Of a stretch of 64,000 nt of DNA, positions 19,019 to 28,095 are shown piece after piece. A model generated the notes under the pieces. It worked only from the letters and a program-made list of their open reading frames with translations, was not told the DNA's origin and made no database searches. The position numbers and the translations under genes were made by a program. The stretch lies in NCBI GenBank assembly GCA_041398245.1, contig JAWKVC010000002.1, positions 248,001-312,000 of the forward strand, in the 5' to 3' direction. Source of the stretch: UBA7672 sp041398245 (GTDB taxonomy: Bacteria; Pseudomonadota; Alphaproteobacteria; Caulobacterales; Hyphomonadaceae). Numbering within the stretch: the first letter of the stretch is position 1; the number at the start of each line of letters is the position of its first letter.

Positions 19019-19891
19019 CTACTCGAACTCCGGCTCCGCCGCGAAGAGATCGGCGGGGAAGTCGCCCGCGACGTGGTTCGGGAATACCGGATCGCGCTTC
19101 TGCATGAAGCTTTCGATGCCCTCCTTCACATCCGCCGACTGGCCGCGCGATTGCAGCGAGCGGCTGTCGATCCTGTGCGCGTCCATCGGATGCTCGGCGC
19201 CCATCATGCGCCAGATCATCTGGCGCGAGATAGCGACTGATACAGGCGCCGACTTCTCCGTGACCTTGTGCGCCAGTTCCATGGCGGCGGGCAGAAGATC
19301 ATCCGGCGCGTGCAGCGATTGCACCAGCCCCTTCTCCTTTGCCTCGTTGGCGTCGAACACGCGGCCGGAATAAACCCAGTCCAGCGCCGTCGGCACGCCG
19401 ACCAGTCGCGGCAGGAACCAGCTGGAGCAGGCCTCGGGCGTGATGCCCCGGCGGGAGAAGACGAAGCCGAACTTCGCCGCCGTCGAGGCGATGCGGAAGT
19501 CCATCGGCAGCTGCATGGTGACGCCGACGCCGACAGCCGCACCATTCACGGCGGCGATCACCGGCTTCAGGCTGCGATAGATGCGGAGCACGACGCGGCC
19601 GCCGCCATCGCGGCGGATGCCGTTGTGGATGATTTCGTCGCCGGATGCGCGTTTGTTGTAGTTGAACGTGTCGCCGCCCGCGATGCCCAGCTCGGCCCCG
19701 GCGCAAAAGGCCCGGCCGGAGCCCGTGATCACGACGGCGCGGATCGCGTCGTCGGCGTCCGTCATGTCGAACAGCTGGATCATCTCGCGCATCACGACCG
19801 GCGTGAACGTGTTCATCTTGTCCGGACGGTTGAAGGTTGCGACAGCGACGCCGTCCGTGACCTTGAGATCGAACATGGTGAAGTCGGTCAT
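19019..19891 (-). CDS. Enoyl-CoA hydratase/isomerase family protein (crotonase superfamily)
   Basis: 290 residues, typical crotonase length. Acts on acyl-CoA thioesters in the cytosol, most likely in beta-oxidation-like degradation. The oxyanion-hole glycines are in GRAFCAGAELG and in AAVNGAAVGVGVTM. The middle region FGFVFSRRGITPEACSSWF places a Glu where one catalytic glutamate is expected. The C-terminal trimerisation helices are present. Its start overlaps the stop of cytidine deaminase by four bases, so the two are co-transcribed although biochemically unrelated. Exact substrate not assignable from sequence. Confidence 0.92.
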   Translation of the reverse strand: MTDFTMFDLKVTDGVAVATFNRPDKMNTFTPVVMREMIQLFDMTDADDAIRAVVITGSGRAFCAGAELGIAGGDTFNYNKRASGDEIIHNGIRRDGGGRVVLRIYRSLKPVIAAVNGAAVGVGVTMQLPMDFRIASTAAKFGFVFSRRGITPEACSSWFLPRLVGVPTALDWVYSGRVFDANEAKEKGLVQSLHAPDDLLPAAMELAHKVTEKSAPVSVAISRQMIWRMMGAEHPMDAHRIDSRSLQSRGQSADVKEGIESFMQKRDPVFPNHVAGDFPADLFAAEPEFE

Positions 19892-20307
19892 GTGTCTGTC
19901 CGCAGCTTGAAGGGAGTGGGAAGTAGATCTGAAAGCGCCATTGCGCCCACGCCGTCAATCCAGACGGGGGCTTCCGGCGCCATGAATTCCATCATCACCT
20001 GACGGCAGGCGCCGCAGGGCATGCGCTCATTATCGCTGGCGTGCTGATAGGCGTCATCGCCCGCGCTGACCGCGAGGGCTGTAATCCGTGCGCCCGGATG
20101 CGCGGCCGTCGCCGCGAAGATCGCGACGCGCTCGGCGCAGCAGGTGAGCCCGTAGCTGGCGTTTTCGATATTCGCGCCCATAACGCTTTCGCCGTTGTCG
20201 AGCAGGACGGCTGCGCCGACGTGGAATTTCGAATAGGGAGCGTAGGCCCGGCTGCGGGCGGCGCGGGCCGCTTGGGCAAGCTGGCTGAGAGCTGGGCTAT
20301 CTGGCAT
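19888..20307 (-). CDS. cdd: Cytidine deaminase
   Basis: Hydrolytic deamination of cytidine and deoxycytidine to the uracil nucleosides in pyrimidine salvage. 139 residues from the ATG at 20307. Zinc-site motifs: CAERVAIF (Cys and catalytic Glu) and PCGACRQ (two Cys ligands), with the N-terminal SKFHVGAAVLL and the substrate segment IENASYGLT. Homotetrameric short type. The frame stays open much further upstream but overlaps the divergent methyltransferase gene. Upstream partner of the enoyl-CoA hydratase gene (ATGA overlap). Confidence 0.95.
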   Translation of the reverse strand: MPDSPALSQLAQAARAARSRAYAPYSKFHVGAAVLLDNGESVMGANIENASYGLTCCAERVAIFAATAAHPGARITALAVSAGDDAYQHASDNERMPCGACRQVMMEFMAPEAPVWIDGVGAMALSDLLPTPFKLRTDT

Positions 20308-20358
20308 GGGTGGGTAAAGGTCGCCGCTGATGGGCGGCCCACTGTGGAGAGGGTTTCG

Positions 20359-21024
20359 GTGCAAGGCAAGCAGGCGATCGCCACGCTGGAGGATGCGCGG
20401 ACGTTCATTCGCGCCAATACGCGGGTGACGACGCTGCCGGGGCTGCCGCTTCGCGTCTATCAGGCCGACGAGCTGACGCCGCTGTGGGAAGCCACCGAGA
20501 AAGACCTTGCGCGCGCCAATGTCGCCCCGCCCTTCTGGGCGTTTCCATGGGCCGGCGGACAGGCCCTGGCGCGCTATGCGACCGAGCATCACGCGCAGTT
20601 CGCGGGCAAGCGCGTGCTGGACATCGCCTCGGGCTCCGGCCTCGTCGCGGTCGCCGCCGCGCTGGCAGGCGCATCGGAGGTTGCGGCCAACGATATCGAT
20701 CCGATGTGCGAGGCGGCGGTCGCGCTCAACGCCGACCTCAATGGCGTCCTGATCCGCTACATCGCCGGCAGCCTGCTGGAGGGCGATCCGCCGCCATTCG
20801 ATATAATCACTGCGGCTGATGTGTTCTACGAGCAGCGCCCCGCGCAGATGTTCCGCGCCTTCCTCGAACGCGCGCATGGTGCAGGCATCACCGTTTTCGC
20901 GGGCGATCCCGGCCGCACCTACTTCCCGCGCGACGCTTTCCGGCAGGTGGCGGAGTATTCCGTGCAGACCACGACCGAGATCGAGAACCATCCGATCCAG
21001 ACCGCGCGGGTGTGGACGCTCTAG
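20359..21024 (+). CDS. Class I SAM-dependent methyltransferase (ETFB-lysine / Nnt1-like)
   Basis: 221 residues from the GTG at 20359, which has GGAGAGGG at the right distance; the frame is open upstream but overlaps cdd. Motif I is VLDIASGSGLVAVAAA; acidic residues follow in ANDIDPMC, and the post-I region is ITAADVFYEQRP. The N-terminal PFWAFPWAGGQALARY is characteristic of the methyltransferase-16/ETF-beta lysine methyltransferase group, which modify protein lysines. The actual target is not shown by sequence. Divergent from cdd (51 bp) and overlapping the end of the DUF1330 gene. Confidence 0.88.
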   Translation: MQGKQAIATLEDARTFIRANTRVTTLPGLPLRVYQADELTPLWEATEKDLARANVAPPFWAFPWAGGQALARYATEHHAQFAGKRVLDIASGSGLVAVAAALAGASEVAANDIDPMCEAAVALNADLNGVLIRYIAGSLLEGDPPPFDIITAADVFYEQRPAQMFRAFLERAHGAGITVFAGDPGRTYFPRDAFRQVAEYSVQTTTEIENHPIQTARVWTL

Positions 21025-21320
21025 TCTTTTGAGCCAAAGCCCCTGGCCATGATCACAACCGCGTCCGCGCCGGCCTTCCGGTCCTTCGCGATGGCCTGAT
21101 ATTCCGGGGAGGTCGCGAAGCGACGCGCCTCTGTCTCATCCGGAAAGGCAAGAATCACGATCTTATCCCGCGGCCACTCGCCTTCGAGCACGACAGGCGA
21201 CTCATCGGCAACCACAACCTTGCCGCTGAATTTCGCAAACACGGCCGGGAAGGCCGTCTGGTAGCGGCGGTAGGCCTCAAGGTCTGTGAACTTCAGCTGT
21301 GCGATGGAATAAACGGTCAT
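21021..21320 (-). CDS. DUF1330 family protein
   Basis: 99 residues with the dimeric alpha/beta-barrel (ferredoxin-like) pattern of DUF1330: strand TVYSIAQLKF, helix EAYRRYQTAFPAVFAKF, strand KVVVADE, then the conserved DKIVILAFPDETEARRFATS and PEYQAIAKDRKAGADAVVIM. Members are small cytosolic proteins of unknown biochemical role, sometimes linked to antibiotic-biosynthesis-type monooxygenases. Four bases after the VOC gene ends, so these two form an operon. Confidence 0.88.
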   Translation of the reverse strand: MTVYSIAQLKFTDLEAYRRYQTAFPAVFAKFSGKVVVADESPVVLEGEWPRDKIVILAFPDETEARRFATSPEYQAIAKDRKAGADAVVIMARGFGSKD

Positions 21321-21323
21321 GCA

Positions 21324-22115
21324 TTACACCAACAGGAAGCGAACGCCGCAGGCCTCGAAGAACGGCTTGCCGTTGATCTCGCCCGTGCGCGCCTTTTCGC
21401 GCTCGGCGGCGGCGAGCACGGCGCCAGCGTCTGCGCAACGCAGATACACTTCGGTTTCACCCTCACCGCGATCATCGGCCAGCGGCGTGAAGCGCGCCTC
21501 GGCATTGTCGACATTCATCACGCGGACATTGTCGCCGGCATCAAGCACAGGACGGCGCAGGATGAGGCCCCAGCGTTCGGCGACGGCCTCGGGATCGTCG
21601 CACTGCATGGTCGCACCGGTGATCACGATGTCCGGGTTGACCTTTTCCTGCCAGCTGGGTCCGGCCCATTTGTAGCCGCCCATCGTGTTCTCGCCGCCCG
21701 AATGCCGGTCGATCGACAACAGGCAACCACCCGTGTCGCGTGGATGCAGGTGGATCGCTTCCGACCAGAGCGTCTCGTCGCCCGAATGGAGATCCTGCAC
21801 CATGCGCACGTCCATCGCCTTGAAGTGCTCACGGCGCGCATCGAGATCATCGCAATCGAGAATGTACATGTAGCCGCCATCACCCTTGCGGCGGTCGAGA
21901 TAGCGGCCAGCGGCGGTGTCGGACTTCGGATCCTTCGGCGCAACGACTTCCAGAAAGGTCCCGTCCAGCGCCCACAGCGCATTGTGCAGACCATATTTGC
22001 CGACGCCGGGATCGCGATAACAGACCTCTGTTCCCAGGATTGCGGTCAGCTTCGCCTCGACCGGCGCAAGATCGCGCGCCACCAGGCAGATCTGGCGTAG
22101 CCTCAGATATCCCAT
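21324..22115 (-). CDS. VOC superfamily (glyoxalase-like) protein
   Basis: 263 residues with a glyoxalase-type N-terminal module (LRQICLVARDLAPVEAKLTA), a middle His-rich region (SEAIHLHPRDTGGCLLSIDR) and a second module with VNPDIVITGATMQCDD and FTPLADDRGEGETEVYLR. This is the Glyoxalase_3-like arrangement of two betaalphabetabetabeta units. Metal ligands are plausible but I cannot name them with confidence. Upstream of, and nearly overlapping, the DUF1330 gene. Possibly a dioxygenase or isomerase in a catabolic side path controlled by the LysR gene next door; that link is inference. Confidence 0.82.
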   Translation of the reverse strand: MGYLRLRQICLVARDLAPVEAKLTAILGTEVCYRDPGVGKYGLHNALWALDGTFLEVVAPKDPKSDTAAGRYLDRRKGDGGYMYILDCDDLDARREHFKAMDVRMVQDLHSGDETLWSEAIHLHPRDTGGCLLSIDRHSGGENTMGGYKWAGPSWQEKVNPDIVITGATMQCDDPEAVAERWGLILRRPVLDAGDNVRVMNVDNAEARFTPLADDRGEGETEVYLRCADAGAVLAAAEREKARTGEINGKPFFEACGVRFLLV

Positions 22116-22152
22116 TGCGCCCTCCCTGGCGTCCCACGGGCCATTGCGTCCG

Positions 22153-23067
22153 TTACCGGATCTGGTCCCGCCCTTCGATCATATGCCTAAGCGCGGACGT
22201 TCGCGAAGCGATGAAGTCGTTGAAGGCGCGCACGTGGGGAAGATTCCGCAGTTCCTCCCGCGTCATCAGAAGCAGCGCATAGTCCGCCTCGTCGAACGTG
22301 AAACAGCGGATGAGATCGGAATCGAGTTCGCCCAGGACGCAGGGCAAGGGTCCGCAGCCAAGCCCGCTCCGGACCGCACCGGCGATGTTCAGGATGGAGG
22401 ACGAGGCTTGCCGGATGACGCCGCCACGCGCGCGGATCACCTTCATGAAGGCGGGATCAAAGCGCGCCAGCTCGCCCGATCCCGCAATGACCGGATGCTG
22501 GGCCAGTTCCTCCGGCGTCGTGGGCAGGCCGTTTTCCGCAGCATAGCTCTTCGATGCGTAGACACCCCACTTTCCGGTCGCGAGCCGGCGCACCACGATA
22601 TCATCGCCCATGGGACCGGCGCTGAGCGTTGCAGCGCGCAGGGCGATATCGGCTTCGCCGCGCGAAAGGTCCATCTGACGGTCAGTGATGATCGTCTCGA
22701 CCTGGACGACGGGAAAACGCTGGGTGAATTCCCGCAGCCATGGCGTCAGGAGGCAATCGGCCAGCACGTCATTGGTGGTTACCCGGATCATGCCGAGCAG
22801 CTTGCGGCTGCGCTGGGCGACCATCCGGCCGAAGCTCTCCATCTCCGATTCCACCCGCTCGGCGCTCTGCACCATCGCAGACCCAAGCTCGGTCAGCCGG
22901 TAACCGCCTGCAGTTTTGTCGAACAGCTTCTCGCTGATGGCTTCCTCAAGGGCTGCGATCCTGCGGGCTACAGTCGTCTGATTGCAGCCCAAAATTTTGG
23001 CCGCAGACAAGGTACTACCGCTGCGCGCGACAGCCAGAAAGTGCCTCAGGTCGCCCCATTCGAACAT
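22153..23067 (-). CDS. LysR family transcriptional regulator
   Basis: 304 residues. N-terminal winged helix-turn-helix at about residues 5-62 (LRHFLAVARSGSTLSAAKIL, then GCNQTTVARRIAALEE). A LysR substrate-binding domain follows, with SRGEADIALRAA near the middle and a terminal amphipathic helix. DNA-binding residues look intact. It is divergent from the glutathione S-transferase gene across 69 bp and upstream of the VOC/DUF1330 operon, so either could be its target. The divergent arrangement favours the GST gene. Confidence 0.93.
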   Translation of the reverse strand: MFEWGDLRHFLAVARSGSTLSAAKILGCNQTTVARRIAALEEAISEKLFDKTAGGYRLTELGSAMVQSAERVESEMESFGRMVAQRSRKLLGMIRVTTNDVLADCLLTPWLREFTQRFPVVQVETIITDRQMDLSRGEADIALRAATLSAGPMGDDIVVRRLATGKWGVYASKSYAAENGLPTTPEELAQHPVIAGSGELARFDPAFMKVIRARGGVIRQASSSILNIAGAVRSGLGCGPLPCVLGELDSDLIRCFTFDEADYALLLMTREELRNLPHVRAFNDFIASRTSALRHMIEGRDQIR

Positions 23068-23136
23068 GGTTAGTTATGCAATAATGCCGAACGATCTGCA
23101 ATAGTTCGGGTTGAGACCCGGTGCGACAAGCCGTAC

Positions 23137-23985
23137 ATGGCCCTCACGGATGAGATGTCAAAGACACCGCCGACGCAGAAGACTACTCATAAGAAGACGA
23201 AGCCAAATCGTACGAGTGACCTCCTTATGACTCCCCCGGCCCCTTCCAGGACCATCTCCCCTCCTCTTTCCTGGAAGGCGCCGGGAGTTCTCCGGCTGCA
23301 CTATGATCCCGGCTCGACGACCTGCCGCCCGATCATCCTGTTTGCGTCGGAATCCGGCATCCCCCTCGATTACAACCTGATCGATCTGTTCTCCGACGAG
23401 AACCGCACGGACTGGTACACGCGGCTCAACGCCAATCAGGCCGTGCCGGTGCTGGAGCACGACGATTTCGTGCTGACCGAGAGCTCGGCCATCCTGAAAT
23501 ACCTCGCCGACCTCACGGACAGCCCGGCCTATCCGAAAGCGCTGAGGGCGCGCGCCCGCGTCAACGAGGTGATGGATTTCTTCAACACGTCGATGATGCG
23601 CGACTATGTCTACGGTCTCGTCTATTCGCGCGTGCTGGCGCACTACCGCATGGCGGGCGATGCGCAGCAGAAATTCATCGCCCTGCACGAACCCCGCGCC
23701 GCCAAGCGCCTGCGCGCGCTCGACGCATGGATCGGATCCAAGCCTTTCATCTGCGGCGACACGATCACCATCGCGGACTATTTCGGCTCCGGCATCGTTT
23801 CGGCGGGCGAGCTTGTAGGATTCGACCTGCGCCCATGGAGCAATGTGTGGCGCTGGCTCAACACGATGAAATCACTTCCGACCTGGGACGAGGTGCACGC
23901 CGGCTTCTATGGCTGGCGCAGCGCCGTCGAAGCCCAGGGAATAGGCATAACAAAAAAAGAAAAGAAAAAAGAGGAACGCGCATGA
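23137..23985 (+). CDS. Glutathione S-transferase family protein
   Basis: Cytosolic GST of up to 282 residues. The thioredoxin-like N-domain begins at LRLHYDPGSTTCRPIILFA and contains the cis-proline and glutathione-binding segment VPVLEHDDFVLTESSAIL. The all-helical C-domain carries the N-capping box segment ITIADYF. The start is uncertain: ATGs at 23137, 23155 and 23227 are all in frame and none has a strong ribosome binding site. The 45 residues before the domain are Lys/Thr/Pro-rich and may be untranslated. The tail TKKEKKKEERA is unusually basic. Divergent from lysR. Confidence 0.85.
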   Translation: MALTDEMSKTPPTQKTTHKKTKPNRTSDLLMTPPAPSRTISPPLSWKAPGVLRLHYDPGSTTCRPIILFASESGIPLDYNLIDLFSDENRTDWYTRLNANQAVPVLEHDDFVLTESSAILKYLADLTDSPAYPKALRARARVNEVMDFFNTSMMRDYVYGLVYSRVLAHYRMAGDAQQKFIALHEPRAAKRLRALDAWIGSKPFICGDTITIADYFGSGIVSAGELVGFDLRPWSNVWRWLNTMKSLPTWDEVHAGFYGWRSAVEAQGIGITKKEKKKEERA

Positions 23986-24131
23986 TCGAGAGGGCCTGTC
24001 AGGCCGACTGACGCTGATACGAGTAATCCGGCTCTCCCAGACAGCAAAAGCTGCGGCCGGACACGACACCAAGAAGACCAACGCCAAACCAGCAAGCGAC
24101 CGGCGATCCACGCCGGCGAAAGGAAGCACCT

Positions 24132-24698
24132 ATGTCTACCCACACCACCAATATCCGCATGCATGCCGCCTTTCTGGCGGTTGCCGCCCTTCTCTCCCTG
24201 CAGGCTTGCGGCGGTCGCGCCACCGCTGCGCCGGCAACCAATGCCGCGACCACACCGGCCGAACATGTCCAGGCGGACTCGCAGATCGACGCCGGCCGCT
24301 ATCTTGTGAAAATCGGCGGCTGCAATGACTGCCACACGCCGGGCTATGTCGACCAACTGATGATGACCGGCGTGGCGATGCCCGAGTCCGACTGGCTCAA
24401 GGGCGGCGATGTCGGCTTCTCGGGGCCCTGGGGCGTCACCTACCCGGCGAACCTGCGCCTCAGCGTCCAGAACATGGATGAGGAGCAGTTCCTTGAGATG
24501 GCGCGTAACGGACGGGGCCGCCCGCCCATGCCGTGGCCGAGCCTGATGGCGATGAGCGATACGGACCTGCGGGCGATCTACGCCTTCATCCATTCGCTTG
24601 GCGCATCCGGTGTCGCCGCGCCGGCCGCGCTGTCGCCCGGCGTTGCGCCGGACCGTCCGCACATCGCGTTCGTTCCGCAGCCCCCGGCTGGCAAATAG
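24132..24698 (+). CDS. Cytochrome c lipoprotein
   Basis: 188 residues. Signal peptide with lipobox LQAC, a low-complexity Ala/Thr linker, then a class I cytochrome c domain with haem motif CNDCH near residue 72 and a downstream methionine-rich segment (PPMPWPSLMAMSD) supplying the likely sixth ligand. Single haem, exported and lipid-anchored, facing the periplasm. The start has GGAAGCACC upstream. Followed 75 bp later by an exported protein of unknown function in the same direction. Probably an electron carrier for a periplasmic oxidoreductase not identified here. Confidence 0.88.
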   Translation: MSTHTTNIRMHAAFLAVAALLSLQACGGRATAAPATNAATTPAEHVQADSQIDAGRYLVKIGGCNDCHTPGYVDQLMMTGVAMPESDWLKGGDVGFSGPWGVTYPANLRLSVQNMDEEQFLEMARNGRGRPPMPWPSLMAMSDTDLRAIYAFIHSLGASGVAAPAALSPGVAPDRPHIAFVPQPPAGK

Positions 24699-24773
24699 CC
24701 CTGCCACACTCCTCCCCGGTGCACGGAAACATCCGGCGCCGTCATAAAAATAAGAGAAGAAGGAAATCTTCCA

Positions 24774-25679
24774 GTGTCTGACAATCTCCCCTTGCCCTCC
24801 ACGCAGGCTGCAACTGACACGGCTCCGCCGCGCATGCGGCTGCTCTATCCGCTGGCGGCCGTTTGCGTCGCCATCGTGTTCCTCTCCCCGACCTCGGGCG
24901 AGGCCCAGACGGGCGGCGCCGTCAAGCTACGCACCGACCAGCAGCGCCTTGTCGAGCTGACGCTTCAGAATGTGGAGCCCGCCATGCGTCCGCTGATGCG
25001 CGACACGCTGGCGCGCAACTTCGCGCCGTATGACGAAGCCCAGATCGCGATGATGATCGCGGCGGTGATGGCTGAAGCGGGAAACTCCGCTCCGGCCGAC
25101 GACGTGCCTGTCGTCGAAGCCGAAGGAACGCTGTCGCCAGAGGACTTCGAGTTCAACCGCGCCCAGTACGAGCCCGTCATCCGCAAGCATCACGCCGTGC
25201 AGAAGCGCTATGACGAATTCGTCGACGCGCGCGTGGCGCAATATTGCCCCGGGCGCGACCAGTATGCGCGCTTCGGATCGGGCTGGCGCTACGATCAAGG
25301 CCAGTTCACGGAGCCATCATCGCTGGCGACATGGAATGTCGACGCCAATGTTCAGGTCGCGGGCGGGGCCTACGCCCCGCAGGACGGCCGCTACAAGTTC
25401 GACTTCTCCAAGGTAAAGATGACCTTCGACGAGAAGGCCGTCGATGCGGCGATCAAGGCGGCCTGCGAGCAGGTGCACGCGGCCGGGCGGGACTTTCTCG
25501 CCAAGCTTGATCCGGTTATCGCACGGCAGGACTGGGATGCCGCCTACAAGCTCGAACAGTGGGCGCACGGCCGGATCAGCCCGATCCGCAACGAAATGCA
25601 GGCGAAGCTGGAGAAGGCCTCGCCGGGCGATTTCACCGCCATCCAGATGGCCCTGATGAACGGCAGGAAGGTGAAATAG
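24774..25679 (+). CDS. Exported protein of unknown function
   Basis: 301 residues starting with GTG after AAGAAGGA. An internal signal or anchor helix lies at about residues 22-42 (LLYPLAAVCVAIVFLSP, then an EAQ cleavage-like site). The mature part is mostly helical and charged with one CPGRDQYARFGSGWRYD segment and a C-terminal FTAIQMALMNGRKVK. No family recognised. Same direction as the cytochrome c gene, closed by a strong intrinsic terminator at 25764-25803, so the two may form one unit. Confidence 0.72.
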   Translation: MSDNLPLPSTQAATDTAPPRMRLLYPLAAVCVAIVFLSPTSGEAQTGGAVKLRTDQQRLVELTLQNVEPAMRPLMRDTLARNFAPYDEAQIAMMIAAVMAEAGNSAPADDVPVVEAEGTLSPEDFEFNRAQYEPVIRKHHAVQKRYDEFVDARVAQYCPGRDQYARFGSGWRYDQGQFTEPSSLATWNVDANVQVAGGAYAPQDGRYKFDFSKVKMTFDEKAVDAAIKAACEQVHAAGRDFLAKLDPVIARQDWDAAYKLEQWAHGRISPIRNEMQAKLEKASPGDFTAIQMALMNGRKVK

Positions 25680-25763
25680 CCGGACGGAATCTGGTGGTCG
25701 CTTAATCCCCCCGGAGCTCAAGGCCGAGCCACAAGAAGCCGGCGGACCGCCAATGTACCTGAT

Positions 25764-25803
25764 GCGCAGGCCGTTTCCTGAAGCGGCCTGCGCTTTTGTT
25801 TTC
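25764..25803 (+). terminator. Intrinsic terminator
   Basis: Perfect 10-bp stem GCGCAGGCCG / CGGCCTGCGC with a ten-base loop, followed by TTTTGTTTTC on the plus strand. It ends the transcript of the exported protein at 24774 and abuts the 3' end of priA, which comes from the other side. Confidence 0.88.
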
Positions 25804-27974
25804 TACATAAAGCTGTAGGGCTCGACATCGAGCGTGACGCGAACAGCGGAAGACAGCTTTACGCGCTCCTTCCAGGCCGCAAGAAAAGCCGAGAGATCGA
25901 CGTTGCGATCGGACCGCACGAGGAAGCGACGGCGGTGCCGCCCGCGCAGGATGGTGATCGGCGCAGGCGCTGGTCCCCACACTTCCACGCCCGTGGCGTT
26001 TGGCTGGTTCTCGCTGAGTGCGGCGGCGGCTTCATCGGCCTGTTCGGCGCCGGGCGCGGAGACGATGACCGCGCCAAGGCGCCCATAGGGTGGGAAAGAC
26101 ACAAGACGGCGCTGATCGAGTTCGTAGGCCAGGAAGGCGTCGCGATCCCCGGCGGCCAGCAGCGCGATGGCGGGGCTTTCGGGCGAATAGGTCTGGATGA
26201 TGGCCCGGCCCGGCTTGTCGGCCCGGCCGGCGCGGCCGGCGACCTGAAGCAGCAGCTGGAATGTGCGCTCGCCCGCGCGAAGGTCGCCGCCGCGCAGACC
26301 TGCATCGGCATCGACGACGCCGACCAGCGTCAGCGTGGGGAAGTTGTGGCCCTTCGCCACGATCTGCGTGCCGATCAGGATATCGATCGCGCCCGCCTCC
26401 ATGCGCGCGATCAACTCGCGGAGGTTTTCGGGCGAGGTCACAGTGTCGGACGACAGAACCTCGACACGCGCGCCATGGAAGCGCGTGTGGACTTCCTCGG
26501 CCAGCCGTTCAACGCCCGGACCCACACTGGTGAGAGAGCCTTTGGCGCCGCAATGCGGACATTGCAGCGGCTTGCGCATGGTGAAACCGGTGAGGTGACA
26601 GACCAGCATGCCGGTATAGCGATGCTCGACCAGCCAGCTGTCGGAATCCGGCGCCTTGAGCCGTTCGCCGCACGCGCGGCACAGCACCAGTGGCGCATAG
26701 CCCCGGCGATTGAGGAAGAGGAGCGCCTGTTCCTTCGCCGCCAGCGTCTCGTCGATGGCGGTTGCAAGGTCTGGCCCGATCCAGCGCCCCGCTTCCGGCG
26801 GATTGGTCCGCATGTCGGCCAGCGCGATCGACGGAAGACGCGACAGCCCGGGGCGCGCGCTGAGCTTGAGGTGGGCATAGCGGCCAGCCTGCGCGTTCGC
26901 GATGGTCTCGAGCGATGGCGTCGCGGAGGCGAGAACAATGGAGCTTGGCTCCATCGAGGCGCGCAGAACGGCAAGATCGCGGGCGTGATAGATGACGCCG
27001 TCTTCCTGCTTGTAGGACTGATCGTGTTCTTCATCGACGACAATCAGCTTGAGTTTGCGGAAAGGCAGGAACAGGGCCGAACGCGCGCCGACGACGATGC
27101 GCGCCCTGCCCGCGGCGACTTCGCGCCAGACGCGGCGGCGCGCGGCCGAGCCGGCAGCCGAATGCCATTCCGCCGGCGTGGCGCCGAAGCGCTCCTCGAA
27201 GCGCGTCGTGACGGCCTGTGTCAGCGCGATCTCCGGCAGGAGAACAAGCACCTGCGCATCCGGATCGTTGCGCAGCGCTTCGGCGATGGCTTCGAAGTAG
27301 ACTTCGGTCTTGCCCGAGCCAGTGACGCCATCGAGCAGCGCGGCGCGATAGCCGCCATCACGGATCATACCCTGCAGGTAGCGCGCGGCGTCTGACTGTT
27401 CCTCGGTGAGATCGCGCGACGGGCGTCCGGGATCCGGCGGATCGAACGGCGGGTCAAGCGAACGCTCGACATGCTGCAGCGCGCCCGCATCGAGAAGTCC
27501 CTTCACGACGCCCGATGAGACGCCGGCCTGCCGCGCCAGCTCGGCGGCAGAGAGCGGCATGGTCGCATGCGCCAGAACCTTTTCGCGCGCAGGCGTCATG
27601 CGGTCGGGCGCCTCGCCCGTCGCGATGACGAGCGTTTCGGTCGGCGCAGGCTCCAGCCCTTCGCGCGAACGCATCGCCATGGCGAGGACATTGCCGACAG
27701 GCGCGCAGACATAGCGCGCGGCACGTTCGATGAAGGCGCGCATGGAGGACGGCAGCGGCGGCGCGGAGGCGATAATTCCGCCAACAGCCTTGAGCTTGCG
27801 ATTGGACGGTGTTGTCCGTTCGGCCCAGACAACGCCGATCATCTCGCGCGGACCCAACGGCGCGACAACGAAGCTTCCAGGCACAGCCTCCATGCCTTCG
27901 GGCAGTTCGTAGTCGAACGGCTCCGGCAGGGGCTGTGGCAGCAGCACCGATACGATTCGGGCGGGTGACGGCAT
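25803..27974 (-). CDS. priA: Primosomal replication restart helicase PriA, zinc module partly degenerate
   Basis: 3'-5' helicase that reloads the replisome at collapsed forks. 723 residues from the ATG at 27974; the frame is open to 28109 but overlaps xerC. Landmarks: N-terminal DNA-binding domain (VSVLLPQPLPEPFDYELPEG), Walker A GVTGSGKT (226-233), DEEH box (324-327), and QVAGRAGRADKPG (motif VI). The zinc-binding insert keeps Cys442, Cys445, Cys469, Cys482 and Cys485, but three of the usual eight positions are changed: the second CxxC is replaced by APDSD and the CHxCG by CHLTG. Divergent from xerC, a typical alphaproteobacterial arrangement. Confidence 0.95.
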   Translation of the reverse strand: MPSPARIVSVLLPQPLPEPFDYELPEGMEAVPGSFVVAPLGPREMIGVVWAERTTPSNRKLKAVGGIIASAPPLPSSMRAFIERAARYVCAPVGNVLAMAMRSREGLEPAPTETLVIATGEAPDRMTPAREKVLAHATMPLSAAELARQAGVSSGVVKGLLDAGALQHVERSLDPPFDPPDPGRPSRDLTEEQSDAARYLQGMIRDGGYRAALLDGVTGSGKTEVYFEAIAEALRNDPDAQVLVLLPEIALTQAVTTRFEERFGATPAEWHSAAGSAARRRVWREVAAGRARIVVGARSALFLPFRKLKLIVVDEEHDQSYKQEDGVIYHARDLAVLRASMEPSSIVLASATPSLETIANAQAGRYAHLKLSARPGLSRLPSIALADMRTNPPEAGRWIGPDLATAIDETLAAKEQALLFLNRRGYAPLVLCRACGERLKAPDSDSWLVEHRYTGMLVCHLTGFTMRKPLQCPHCGAKGSLTSVGPGVERLAEEVHTRFHGARVEVLSSDTVTSPENLRELIARMEAGAIDILIGTQIVAKGHNFPTLTLVGVVDADAGLRGGDLRAGERTFQLLLQVAGRAGRADKPGRAIIQTYSPESPAIALLAAGDRDAFLAYELDQRRLVSFPPYGRLGAVIVSAPGAEQADEAAAALSENQPNATGVEVWGPAPAPITILRGRHRRRFLVRSDRNVDLSAFLAAWKERVKLSSAVRVTLDVEPYSFM

Positions 27975-28095
27975 GGGCGCGAGGATGGCCCTGCCCGGGC
28001 CGGGGTTCAACCCGGACCTCCGGGGTCGACCATGCGGATAGCCGCCTCCGTTGTGGCCGGCCTTGAAGAAACGCAGCCTTAATCCGTAGAGGGTC

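Noticed and set aside
20041..20358. In-frame N-terminal extension of the methyltransferase
   Set aside because: Overlaps the whole 5' half of cdd on the other strand. The GTG at 20359 has a good ribosome binding site and gives the family's normal start.
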